NCBI GenBank assembly: GCA_020351775.1
Contig: CP070666.1
Coordinates: 3,689,792-3,724,605, forward strand
Length of the DNA: 34,814 nt
DNA from: Gemmatimonadota bacterium
Lineage (GTDB): Bacteria; Gemmatimonadota; Gemmatimonadetes; Gemmatimonadales; GWC2-71-9
Reading direction: 5' to 3'
The notes under the pieces are model-generated. The model was not told the DNA's origin and did not search any database. It saw only the letters and a program-made list of their open reading frames with translations. Positions 22,641 through 31,490 of the stretch are shown piece by piece. The stretch's first letter is position 1. Each line of letters begins with the position of its first letter. Made by a program: the position numbers and the translations under genes.

Positions 22641-24801
22641 ACAAGGATCAGTACCCCGCAACCGATCAACCCGCAACACGGCTCGGGCGTTGCTCGGTTT
22701 CCTGGCAACGGCGGCCGTTGCCGCTGCCTGCGGCGATGCGGGCGGGAACAATGGACCGATCATAACAGCTACCGGCCTGGTGAACGGGTCGGTCTACTTC
22801 GACGCCAACGGGAACAGGCAGTCCGACGAAGGAGACGTGGTGCTGCGGGACATCATTGTCTCCTTGGTCCTACCGCAGGTGCTGGACACGGTGCAGACGA
22901 CGAGATCCGACGCACTCGGCGAGTTCACCTTCTTCAGCGTTCCGGTCGGCAACTACGGCGTGGTGGTGGACACCACTACAATCGGCGACTCGGCCGTCGT
23001 CGCGCTGATCCAGCCTGACTTCATCAGTGTGACGCCGGATGACACGCTCGACGTGAGCATCGCGATCAGCTTCCCCGTTTTGACCACACAAGACGCACGC
23101 GCGGCACCTCTAGGCACCAAGGTCTTCGTAGTGGGGATTGCCCTGAATGACGCAGGTGCATTCGGGGACTCCACGGTCCACGTGGCCGATACGACCGGTA
23201 CGCTCCGTGGGATCCGTGCCGGACCGGGATTCTTCGCCGCCAGCGATAGCGTACGGCTGCGCGGGACTGTGGCGACCCGGAACGGCCAGCCGGTGCTCGA
23301 CCTCGATCGCATGGTCCCCCAGGTGCTCGCTGCTTCAGAGCTGCCGGTACAGGATACGGTGACTACGGCCGAGGCGGCCACTGCCGTCAACTCCACACTT
23401 GACGCGGCCCTGGTGCGGGTAGACACCGCACGGGTCAGCCTGACGGTGACCGAAAACAGTGATCTCGTCGTCACCGTGGATGACGGTTCCGGTCCGCTGG
23501 ACGTGGTGCTCGACGGTGACATCAGCTTCAACGTCGGCGATTTCCTGCTGCCCGGCTCCTACATAATGGCCTCGGGCCTGTTGGTGCCCACGGGCTCCGG
23601 CACCTGGCGGCTCAAGCCCCGTTCGGCGAGCGACCTGGAGCTGATTGTCCCTGTCATGTCGATTGCCGCAGCGCGTACCAGGCCCGTAGGTGAGATCGTG
23701 TTCGTCGACGGGATCCTGCTCAACGATTGGGGCACGTTTGCCGACAGCACGGTGCATGTGTCCGACACCTCCGCATCGATACGGGGCGTCCGCGTGCCGC
23801 GGGTCACCTCGGCGTCCGGAGACAGCGTGCGGTTCGTGGGAACAGTGGCGTCGCGCAACGGGCAGAAGGTGATCGACGGGGCAACGGTGTTCTTCCTCGG
23901 GGTGGCGCAGGTGCCTGTCCCCGGCAAGGTCACCACCGGCGTGGCCGCGAGCGCGGATGCGGGCCGGCTGGACGCCGCGTTGGTGCGGATAGACAGCGCC
24001 CGCATCAGCGACACCGTGACCGTCAATCAGGATTTCGTCATCACGATCAACGACGGTTCCGGCGCAATCGACGTCGTTCTCGACGACGACGTCGGTTTCA
24101 ACCTGGACTTGTTCACCGTGCCCGGCCCCGTGCCCGGCGCCTACCTCAAGGTCACCGGACTGCTGGTACCGACGGGCATGGGCGACTGGCAGGTGAAACC
24201 GCGCTTCGACGTGGATCTGGATTTGACTGTACCAGTGATAACGGTTGCCACCGCACGGGCGAGACCGGCCGGTGAGATCGTATTCACCGATGGCACCATG
24301 CTGAACGATTGGAGTGCGTTCGGCGACAGCACGGCTCATGTAGCCGACGCCACTGGTGCGATACGGGGCATCCGGGTGCGGCCCACCCTCCTGATGACCG
24401 GAGAGATCGTGCGGTTCGTGGGAACCATTACGACGCAAAACGGGCAGCCGGTGATAGCCGATGTGGCTGCATTCTCGTTGGAAGCATTAAGCCCACCTTC
24501 CGCGGTCCCCTTGGCCACCGCCGAGGCCTCCACCGCGCGGGCCGGAGCGTTGGACGCGGCTTTGATCAGAATCCAGAACTGCGTGATCACCAGCACCGGC
24601 GCCTCGGGAGGCGATTTCCTGATGACGGTGGATGACGGCTCCGGACCGGTCGTCGTGGTGCTCGACAAAGACATTTTCGTGGCATTCGGCGAGTACACAC
24701 CCGGCGTCATCGTCAATGTGACCGGCTTGCTGGTGCCGACAGGAAGCGGAACGTGGGTCGTGAAGCCGCGCCAAGAAACCGACGTGTTCGTAGTGCTGTA
24801 A
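22633..24801 (+). CDS. Lipoprotein with SdrD_B-like domain and three tandem repeats
   Basis: A 722-aa secreted protein. The signal peptide ends in a lipobox-like AAAC (C33), so it is probably a lipoprotein. A short SdrD_B/Cna_B-like domain follows (GLVNGSVYFDANGNRQSDEGD, about 48-140). Three repeats of about 190 aa then fill the rest. Each repeat contains the segments ARP.GEIVF.DG, NDW..F.DSTVHV.D, R(F)VGTV..RNGQ.VI, LDAALVR(I/V), DDGSG..DVVLD and VTGLLVPTG.G.W..KPR. The fold looks like OB-type pairs (DUF5689-like), which is my inference. It is coupled to the receptor-like gene by an 8-bp overlap, suggesting a surface receptor/lipoprotein pair. The substrate is unknown. Confidence 0.75.
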   Translation: MTEQGSVPRNRSTRNTARALLGFLATAAVAAACGDAGGNNGPIITATGLVNGSVYFDANGNRQSDEGDVVLRDIIVSLVLPQVLDTVQTTRSDALGEFTFFSVPVGNYGVVVDTTTIGDSAVVALIQPDFISVTPDDTLDVSIAISFPVLTTQDARAAPLGTKVFVVGIALNDAGAFGDSTVHVADTTGTLRGIRAGPGFFAASDSVRLRGTVATRNGQPVLDLDRMVPQVLAASELPVQDTVTTAEAATAVNSTLDAALVRVDTARVSLTVTENSDLVVTVDDGSGPLDVVLDGDISFNVGDFLLPGSYIMASGLLVPTGSGTWRLKPRSASDLELIVPVMSIAAARTRPVGEIVFVDGILLNDWGTFADSTVHVSDTSASIRGVRVPRVTSASGDSVRFVGTVASRNGQKVIDGATVFFLGVAQVPVPGKVTTGVAASADAGRLDAALVRIDSARISDTVTVNQDFVITINDGSGAIDVVLDDDVGFNLDLFTVPGPVPGAYLKVTGLLVPTGMGDWQVKPRFDVDLDLTVPVITVATARARPAGEIVFTDGTMLNDWSAFGDSTAHVADATGAIRGIRVRPTLLMTGEIVRFVGTITTQNGQPVIADVAAFSLEALSPPSAVPLATAEASTARAGALDAALIRIQNCVITSTGASGGDFLMTVDDGSGPVVVVLDKDIFVAFGEYTPGVIVNVTGLLVPTGSGTWVVKPRQETDVFVVL
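23074..24798 (+). repeat. Three in-frame tandem repeats of about 576 bp
   Basis: Repeat units start at 23074, 23650 and 24232 (spacing 576 and 582 bp, or 192 and 194 codons); the last ends at the stop. Units are diverged at DNA level but clearly homologous at protein level, so this is an old domain duplication rather than a recent one. Confidence 0.8.
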
Positions 24802-24929
24802 CTCGTGCTTCGGTCGGGCCCTATGGCGTTGCTCAGATGCGCTGCCCGTCACGGTCGGGCCGACGTGCCAGGTCACCAGATGCCCGATCGCACGTAGAGT
24901 GCGACGCTGCTGAACGACCGGGCGGAGTG

Positions 24930-26042
24930 ATGGCAGAGCGACGGCGGATCCTCGTACTGGCCGACGTAGTCGGTGGCGGTACCGGCAAGCACCTCCAATC
25001 CTTGATCCGGCATTGGATCGCTTCCGGCTGGGAGGTGCGGGTACTGACCCAGAACGCACCGACAGAGCGGATGGAATTCGGTGACACGCTGGAGGTATTC
25101 CCGCCACGCCGCGGCTACGAGTTCTATCCGTTGGCACAGTTACGGCGCCTCAAGTGGCTGCGCGGCTATGTACGGCACTACCAGCCGGCGCTGGTCCACT
25201 CCTATTTCTTCTGGTCGATCATGTACGGTCGGGCTCTCAAGCGCAGTGGCGCGGTCTCACACCTGGTCGAGAACCGTGAGGACCAAGGATTCGGGTGGGG
25301 CAAGCACGAGTACGCGCTGCTCCGTCTCACTGCAACGGTCCCCGACCACGTCATCGCGGTGTCAGAAGCGGTTCGCACGGTGGCGCTCGAGCGGGAGCGC
25401 TTGGATCCGGCCCGCACATCGGTCATCCACAACGGCGTCCCGGCCTCTGCCGAGCCCGCTGTCGACCGGTCAGACACTGTAAGGCTACTTGGCCTCGATG
25501 ATGGGGACCTGATCGTGGGTATGGTGTCGAATCTCAACCGGGCCGTTAAGGGCGCCCGTTATTTCGTCGAGGCGATCCCGCAAGTGGTGAACCAGGAGCC
25601 GCGAGCCCGGTTCGTCATATTCGGGTACGGGGACGAGGAGGCGGCTCTGGCTGATCGGGCGAGAGAGCTGGGGGTCGAGCACCATCTCATTCTGGCAGGA
25701 TACCGGGAGGACATGCCACGCTTCTACGCCGCCATGGATGTGTCGGTCCTGACTTCGTTGACTGAGGGCCTCTCCATCGCGCTCCTCGAGTCGATGAGCT
25801 ACGGTCTGCCCGTAGTAGTCACGCGTGTCGGTGGCAATCCGGAACTTGTACTGGATGGCGAGACCGGATTCCTCGTGCCGCCCAAAGACACCGCAGCATT
25901 CGCGGAGAAGTTAGTCTGCCTGCTACGAGATCCTGAGCTGCGCGCCCGCCTGGGCAGCGCTGGCCGCAAGCGTGTCGACGACGAGTTCCGTTTGACCGAC
26001 GTGGCCGCCCGTTACCTTCGGCTCTACGAGCGGCTGCTTTGA
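24930..26042 (+). CDS. Family 4 glycosyltransferase
   Basis: A 370-aa GT-B glycosyltransferase. The N-terminus ILVLADVVGGGTGKHLQSLI is the acceptor-domain loop. The C-terminal donor domain has NLNRAVKGARYFVEAI and EGLSIALLESMSYGLPVVVTRVGGNPELV (E-x7-E). The ATG at 24930 is chosen because GGCGGAG precedes it and the Rossmann strand starts immediately; the frame is open up to 24753, but that part overlaps the lipoprotein gene. It follows the lipoprotein by 128 bp and precedes the flippase by 122 bp, probably in one long unit. Sugar specificity cannot be read. Confidence 0.88.
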   Translation: MAERRRILVLADVVGGGTGKHLQSLIRHWIASGWEVRVLTQNAPTERMEFGDTLEVFPPRRGYEFYPLAQLRRLKWLRGYVRHYQPALVHSYFFWSIMYGRALKRSGAVSHLVENREDQGFGWGKHEYALLRLTATVPDHVIAVSEAVRTVALERERLDPARTSVIHNGVPASAEPAVDRSDTVRLLGLDDGDLIVGMVSNLNRAVKGARYFVEAIPQVVNQEPRARFVIFGYGDEEAALADRARELGVEHHLILAGYREDMPRFYAAMDVSVLTSLTEGLSIALLESMSYGLPVVVTRVGGNPELVLDGETGFLVPPKDTAAFAEKLVCLLRDPELRARLGSAGRKRVDDEFRLTDVAARYLRLYERLL

Positions 26043-26164
26043 CTCACCGATCTCATACCTGGCTCGGTTGCCGGTGTGCGCCAACGCGGTGGCCCCAGGA
26101 ACGGCGCGTTGAGCCTTGATTCCAGAGAGCCTCCGCTCGAAGCGTCCAGATAGGACTCCGTTCC

Positions 26165-27661
26165 GTGTTTGACGTCGTCAAGTCAGTCGCCCGCCACTTC
26201 TTCGTATACGGGTTTGGCCGCATCCTCAACCGTATCGTCGGTTTCCTTCTCATACCGCTCTATACCCATTACCTGCTCCCCAGCGATTATGGCACGCTGG
26301 AGATGATAGAAGTGACCGTCTATCTAGTCGGCACTTTCCTAGGAGCCGGTTTGACGCATGCCGTGATGCGTTTCTACTTCGAATCCGAGGAGGCATCTTA
26401 CAGACAAACCGTCGTGAGTACGGCCTTGTTATCCGTACTATTGATCTGTTTCGTCCTCGGCGGGTCCCTCGCTGTGATCTCACCGGCGGTGTCAACGCTC
26501 GTCTTCCAAAGCCAGGAGTACGGTGGCTTGCTACGACTGGCCGTCATCACTCTCACGGCGACCGTCGTCAGCGAGACTCCCCTCGTCTTCCTGCGCGCAC
26601 GAGAGAAATCGGTTCTCTATACCGTCAGCTCCGTCCTCAGGCTCGCGGTGAACCTCAGCCTGAACATCCTGTTCATTGTGAAGTACGGGATGGGCGTACG
26701 AGGCGTGATACTGGGAGGCCTCATCAGCGAGGTCTGCTTGGGCCTGGCGCTCACCGCCTACACGCTCAAGCACGTCGGGATATCGTTCTCTCGTCCGAGG
26801 CTCAAGGAAATGCTGCGGTACGGCATTCCGTACATTCCCGGCGGGTTCGTGATCAGCATCCTTCTGGTGGCCGATCGGTTCGCCCTACAGCGATTCACCA
26901 ATCTGACCGAGGTGGGGCTGTATGCGCTGGGATACAAGTTCGGTTTGGTGATGGGTGCCATGGTCACCGAACCGTTCTTCCTCATCTGGCGCCCCAAGAT
27001 GTTCGAAGTCGCGAAGCGGGAGGATGCCAGCCAGATATACGGGCGCATGCTCACGTACTTTCTCTTCCTGGAGCTGTTCGTGGCGCTCGGCATCTCGGCC
27101 GGGGTCAAAGACGTTGTGACAATAATGGCCGATCCGAAGTACCATAGCGCGTATCAGATAACGCCGTTCATTGTCTTGGCATACGTGATGGGGGGAGTGT
27201 ACAATCACGCACAAGTTGGAATTCTGCTGGCAAAGAAGACCAAATACATCCTCTATATCCAGATTGTAGGCGCAATTGCGGGGATCGTCCTGAACGTTGC
27301 ACTGGTGCCGTGGCTTGGAGCATGGGGTGCAGCCACTGCGACCCTGTCGGCCTGGACGCTGTTGACAGTCATGGCCTATCGGATCTCACAGCGCTTCGTC
27401 CATGTCGACTTCGAATTCGGCCGCATCGGCAAGATGCTGACCGTGGCACTGGTGCTCTATGGAATCAGTCTATTGATGGAAGTCAGCTCGAGCACATATC
27501 TCAATCTCGCTGTGCGGCTGCTGATTGCCACGACATTCCCCTTCGCACTCGTGCTGGTCCGTTTCTATGAACCTGAGGAGGTTGGCAAGATCCGCGAGCT
27601 GTCCGCATCTGCGTGGTTACTCATGCGCAGCCGAACTCGTTGGCGGGAGACCTCACCCTGA
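26165..27661 (+). CDS. Wzx-type polysaccharide flippase
   Basis: A 498-aa integral membrane protein with 12-14 predicted helices, of the polysaccharide-transporter branch of the MOP superfamily. It would flip undecaprenyl-linked repeat units to the periplasm for the polymerase encoded at 12538. The N-terminus HFFVYGFGRILNRIVGFLLIPLYTHYLLPSDYGTLEMIEV is typical (amphipathic start, first helix, then the LxPxDYG turn). The start is GTG at 26165, with a weak AGGA upstream. The C-terminus is short and basic. The flippase role is assigned by family; no substrate can be inferred. Confidence 0.9.
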   Translation: MFDVVKSVARHFFVYGFGRILNRIVGFLLIPLYTHYLLPSDYGTLEMIEVTVYLVGTFLGAGLTHAVMRFYFESEEASYRQTVVSTALLSVLLICFVLGGSLAVISPAVSTLVFQSQEYGGLLRLAVITLTATVVSETPLVFLRAREKSVLYTVSSVLRLAVNLSLNILFIVKYGMGVRGVILGGLISEVCLGLALTAYTLKHVGISFSRPRLKEMLRYGIPYIPGGFVISILLVADRFALQRFTNLTEVGLYALGYKFGLVMGAMVTEPFFLIWRPKMFEVAKREDASQIYGRMLTYFLFLELFVALGISAGVKDVVTIMADPKYHSAYQITPFIVLAYVMGGVYNHAQVGILLAKKTKYILYIQIVGAIAGIVLNVALVPWLGAWGAATATLSAWTLLTVMAYRISQRFVHVDFEFGRIGKMLTVALVLYGISLLMEVSSSTYLNLAVRLLIATTFPFALVLVRFYEPEEVGKIRELSASAWLLMRSRTRWRETSP

Positions 27662-27697
27662 CCCCCGTAACACACACGGCAACGGTCGTCCGCACGT

Positions 27698-28876
27698 ATG
27701 ACTGATACGATCTCGACTCGCGTATTTCGGAAACTCGCTGACTTGCAGGAGATCGCCGGCTTCTGGAACGATCTGCTGGAGCGCAGCCTGAATGACAACC
27801 TGTTCCTCACCTGGGAATGGATCTCAACGTGGGTCTCCAACTACCTCTCGGGCGATGATCTCTTCGTAATCGTGGTGTACGACGACGGCTTCCCAGTAGC
27901 CATCGCGCCTCTATGGCTGGAACGCAGACGCACGGCCGGCATGTTCCCGGTGCGCGTGCTTCGCTTTCTGGGATCTAGTGGTGTATGCTCCGACTATCTC
28001 GACGTGATCGTCCAGAAGAAGGGATACGCGAAGTGGCTGGATCGTATCTGGAACCAGCTGTTTGGAGACCTTCGATCACAGTGGGACTTACTCGAATACG
28101 CTGACACTCCGGCGGACTCGAAGGCGCTAGCGCAGTTCCACCGGCTCGCCGACCAGGACGACCGCTGCCTGAACAGACAGATCGTCAACACCGAGCTGTG
28201 CCCCTACATGCCACTCCCCGGCCAGGTCGACCAGCTGTCCGGTAGCCTGAGCCGTACACGGCGCTACACCATCAACCACTCGCGCAAGCGACTTGCTGAG
28301 CAAGGCGAGCTGCAAACCCGTACTTGCGAGCGCCTAGATCAAATCCCCGATGCCCTGGCTCGGCTCAAAGACCTCAATACACGCAGCTGGCAGGAACGTG
28401 GCCAGCCGGGATCTTTTGCCACGAGCGAATTCACCAAGTTTCACTCCAGTATGGCCGAGATCTCCCTGCAGCGCGATTGGCTGCTCCTTTGCTCGCTGTG
28501 GTCCACTGACCGTTACCTCGGTGGGTTCTACGGTTTTGCATATCACGGGGTCCTCTATTTCTATATCATGTCGGAAGAGAAGAGCAATGAGAAACGCGTC
28601 AATACAGGTGACGTGTTGCTGGCGCATTGCATGGAGGAGGGTATCCGACGCGGCTGTTGCACGTTCGATTTCCTGCGCGGTGACGAACCCTACAAGTATC
28701 GCTGGACGGAAAGCGATCGACGGCTGTTGTCCCTTCACATCTACAATCGGCGGCCGGCTGCTCTCCTAACCCTGGTGTTTGAGAACATCCTCCGGACCGT
28801 CAAGGCCATCGCAAGAATGATCTGGAGACGTAAATCCACTGATCTGCAAACCGGTTACCGGGACAGTGTGTCATAG
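27698..28876 (+). CDS. CelD/BcsL-like GNAT acetyltransferase
   Basis: A 392-aa cytoplasmic protein of the Acetyltransf_6 family (CelD/BcsL, distantly FemAB-like), found in many EPS loci and thought to acylate sugars. Seen are FLTWEWISTWVSNY near residue 40, SLSRTRRYTINHSRKRL, a central acyl-CoA-binding region (about 265-320) and the signature FDFLRGDEPYKYRWTES near residue 330. It starts with ATG at 27698, 36 bp after the flippase, and is the last gene of the rightward unit that begins with the TonB-receptor-like gene. The substrate is unknown. Confidence 0.85.
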   Translation: MTDTISTRVFRKLADLQEIAGFWNDLLERSLNDNLFLTWEWISTWVSNYLSGDDLFVIVVYDDGFPVAIAPLWLERRRTAGMFPVRVLRFLGSSGVCSDYLDVIVQKKGYAKWLDRIWNQLFGDLRSQWDLLEYADTPADSKALAQFHRLADQDDRCLNRQIVNTELCPYMPLPGQVDQLSGSLSRTRRYTINHSRKRLAEQGELQTRTCERLDQIPDALARLKDLNTRSWQERGQPGSFATSEFTKFHSSMAEISLQRDWLLLCSLWSTDRYLGGFYGFAYHGVLYFYIMSEEKSNEKRVNTGDVLLAHCMEEGIRRGCCTFDFLRGDEPYKYRWTESDRRLLSLHIYNRRPAALLTLVFENILRTVKAIARMIWRRKSTDLQTGYRDSVS

Positions 28877-29090
28877 TCTAGCATCCTTGCAGGTTTGATC
28901 ACGTGAGTCAGCTCGAGTCACTGTGTGCAGCAGCTTACGAGGAGCCGGTGACGTCGCCACACCGTGACAGTCGACGACGCAACTACCTGTGATCAGTTGA
29001 CCGATGTATTCTCAGCCAGCAGTCGCAGCGCGGCTACGCGCTACGCCAGGGAGATTGAATCCATGGGTATGAGAAGCAGCGCACAGGCCT

Positions 29091-30722
29091 TCACTTCTCG
29101 ATCCCTGAGACGTAGATATGGTCTAGGTAGGCATAGTCATCCTGGGCCTTTCTCAGACCCTCGTGCCAGCCACCCCAGACCGGCTGGAAATGAATCTGCC
29201 AAAATCCGTGCGGCCACGACTCCGTGATATACGTCATCTGGTTGCACTCCGAATACAACTCACCATCCAACCAGATCCGCAAAACACCGTTCGCCTCCCC
29301 CATATCATTCAGCTTGCCATAAAACTCAAACTGATGCCACTCATCCAAAGTGATCCTGTTGGGCTCCCCCACATAGTCCCGACAACCAGCTGCCTTGCCA
29401 GTGTAATCAGGCCTGGCCGACAACGGACCCGGTTGCAGACCCCCAGGCTTGAACAAAGGAAAACCCTGGTTCTGCTCGTCATCATCCCCGTAAGAGATGT
29501 AACCCAGCACCTTCACACCTGCAGGCTCCAACTCCCACATGCCGCTCACCGGGTTGCTCGGCATTAAAAAATGATAGGAAACGTAGAGCTCCCGCTGCTC
29601 AGGAATGCGAAAATCAAACGAAGCCGGCTCGCCCGACGACGACATCCCCTCCGGATATGCCATCCCCATCGTTCCCGGCGGACTCATCGGAGCATCCGCA
29701 ATCTCAGTCTCCAAGTGAAGCCGCAGATCGTAATCCCGCATCTCCCAACGAGCACCCGGCGCCGTGTACGTCGCCGCCGCACCAAAATGAGCGTCATCTC
29801 CAAAATACCCGGCAGGAAACGAATGCTCGCCCAACACCACCATACCAGCAGGCTCGTTCGGATACCCCGCCAATTGCTCGGCAACGGTAACGGTGGCTGT
29901 GTCTGCCACGCCCGACGCTTCCGTCGCCACGACCTCGTAGGCGCCGGTCACGGACCCGGCTGCATAGAAACCTGCAGAGTCGATCGTGCCACCTCCGGCC
30001 GACCAGCTGAAACTCCCGCTCATGACACTACCGAACTGATCCCGTGCCGCTGCCTGGAATTGCAGTGTATCACCAGGTCGCAGAGCGACCGATGCCGGGT
30101 TCACGTCGACCGTAGTCACCACCTGCTCCTCGACGTCCACGGTCGCCGTGCCGGCCACGCCCTCACAGGTCGCCGTGATCGTCGTACTGCCCGGCGCGAT
30201 GCCACTGACTCTGCCGACCTGATCCACGTCTGCCACGGTTTCGTCCAACGTGGACCACACGATTGCCCGCCCGGTCAACTCGTTACCGGAACCATCCGTC
30301 ACAACCGCAGCCAGCTCAACAACTGCCCCGACAGCTAGAGCGGAGCTGTCCGGTACCACCGTCACGTCTCCGACGGGGACCGTGCCGACGGTCACCCGGG
30401 CTGTGTCAGTCAACCACGACCGCCGCACGTGCGTGGCGACGACCCGGTAGATCCCCGGGCTGCCATCCGGTGTGTACAGGCCGTCACTGTCGATTTCACC
30501 TCCCGAGGCGCTCCAGGTCACCGCTATCAGACCGCTGTCACCGTCCAAGGTCCGACCATACGCGACGAACTGCTGGGTCTGGTCAAGTTGTAGAGCCACC
30601 TGCTTGGGAAACACCAGCACCGCAACGACTTCTTCGGCATCCGGCTCCGAGCTGTTGGTCTCGCCCGCCGCGCAGGCCATCGACATCAGAACGAGGCATG
30701 TTGGCAGGAGATTGTGGGTCAT
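29091..30722 (-). CDS. Lipoprotein with three Ig-like domains and a jelly-roll C-terminal domain
   Basis: A 543-aa probable lipoprotein (lipobox-like SMAC, C17; the signal peptide is short with little positive charge). Three BIG2/Ig-like domains follow (about 33-112, 116-199 and 201-282); the first and third resemble each other (GGEIDSDGLYTPDG and GGTIDSAGFYAAGS). The C-terminal part (about 285-543) looks like a concanavalin/LamG-type beta-sandwich, with DEWHQFEFYGKLND, GVLRIWLDGELY and IHFQPVWGGW, similar in style to polysaccharide-lyase or lectin modules. It could bind or cleave the polymer. Its codon use differs from the Ig part. It is monocistronic, with a very good sigma54-like promoter 57 bp upstream. 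The 214 bp after it (28877-29090) hold nothing I recognise. Confidence 0.8.
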   Translation of the reverse strand: MTHNLLPTCLVLMSMACAAGETNSSEPDAEEVVAVLVFPKQVALQLDQTQQFVAYGRTLDGDSGLIAVTWSASGGEIDSDGLYTPDGSPGIYRVVATHVRRSWLTDTARVTVGTVPVGDVTVVPDSSALAVGAVVELAAVVTDGSGNELTGRAIVWSTLDETVADVDQVGRVSGIAPGSTTITATCEGVAGTATVDVEEQVVTTVDVNPASVALRPGDTLQFQAAARDQFGSVMSGSFSWSAGGGTIDSAGFYAAGSVTGAYEVVATEASGVADTATVTVAEQLAGYPNEPAGMVVLGEHSFPAGYFGDDAHFGAAATYTAPGARWEMRDYDLRLHLETEIADAPMSPPGTMGMAYPEGMSSSGEPASFDFRIPEQRELYVSYHFLMPSNPVSGMWELEPAGVKVLGYISYGDDDEQNQGFPLFKPGGLQPGPLSARPDYTGKAAGCRDYVGEPNRITLDEWHQFEFYGKLNDMGEANGVLRIWLDGELYSECNQMTYITESWPHGFWQIHFQPVWGGWHEGLRKAQDDYAYLDHIYVSGIEK

Positions 30723-30778
30723 AGCAGGCTTTCGGAATGAACGAATGAAAGTGTTATGCTGCGCATCCGAATCTCATT

Positions 30779-30794
30779 GGCAAGAGGAATGCCA
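30779..30794 (-). promoter_or_regulatory. Candidate sigma54 promoter for the Ig-like lipoprotein
   Basis: The minus strand reads TGGCATTCCTCTTGCC: TGGCA and TTGC with exact spacing, one of the two closest matches in the window. The predicted start near 30768 gives a leader of about 46 nt. Confidence 0.65.
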
Positions 30795-31308
30795 CTCCAA
30801 CGCCGAAATACCTCGAACGAACCCGGGAGCCCCATATCGCGCCCGGACGGTGAGGGGTGGCTAGGGCGGCCCCGGTTCAGTGTCGAGCCAGGCTGCCTCC
30901 ATTCGTCCTGTAGGAACAGCCAGCCCTCATAAGAGGTTCCCCAGCGCAGTTGCAGCTGGAACTCCAACCTCCGTGACCCGCCGCAGTCGTGACGGCCGTG
31001 GCCGCGCCTCTCGAAGGCTGGCACCGCATCACCATTCTCCGATGTGAGCCGTGTCACGCCCCACCGGCGACAAGTCATTATGCGGTTGCTTGCGAACGAG
31101 AGGCGGTGCTTCGCACACGAGCCGGACAAGGTCAGATTCGCAATGGCCTCACCGAGCAGAGTGGCCTTGACCTCGTGTCTCTGATCCCGGCGGGTGCACC
31201 GATGAGACTGACGGAACTAGGGAAGTCGAGTTGCTACGCCGGCGAAGATACGAGTGCGACGCGGGCGTCGTCGTTGGCCGAAGGCAATGGCAGCGCTCAA
31301 GTGGATGT

Positions 31309-31324
31309 CGGCCTGCAGCTTGCA
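31309..31324 (+). promoter_or_regulatory. Candidate sigma54 promoter for the GT2 pair
   Basis: CGGCCTGCAGCTTGCA has GGC and TTGCA with exact spacing. It lies about 200 bp before the ATG at 31532, which implies a long leader containing the dyad at 31473-31490. Confidence 0.5.
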
Positions 31325-31472
31325 CGGGCCTGGTGTGAGGCACGGCGGATGCGTAGCAACGGATTGGCCGCGCTGGAATGAGCTGCCCCGAGACAGGCAG
31401 TACCGTAGCTGAGGAAGAGGTGTGAACCTATTACCGCCGATCTTCCCTGGGGGATCGGGAGATCGCACAGGG

Positions 31473-31490
31473 TGTTGCATCAACGCAACA
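31473..31490. promoter_or_regulatory. Perfect TGTTGC-N6-GCAACA dyad
   Basis: TGTTGC-ATCAAC-GCAACA lies 41 bp before the GT2 start. As DNA it could be an operator; as RNA it would be a 6-bp hairpin in the leader. Related sequences are at 6993-7010 and 19422-19439. Confidence 0.4.

Noticed and set aside
23335..24438. Minus-strand frame of 367 codons opposite the repeat lipoprotein
   Set aside because: It repeats because the sense gene repeats; the His/Gly/Arg-rich composition is typical of an antisense shadow.
26060..26075. TGGCTCGGTTGCC before the flippase as a sigma54 promoter
   Set aside because: The spacing between GG and GC is 2 bp too short.
30989..31381. Plus-strand frame of 130 codons before the GT2 pair
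   Set aside because: No domain, no Shine-Dalgarno, Cys/Arg-scattered composition, and it contains the candidate sigma54 promoter.
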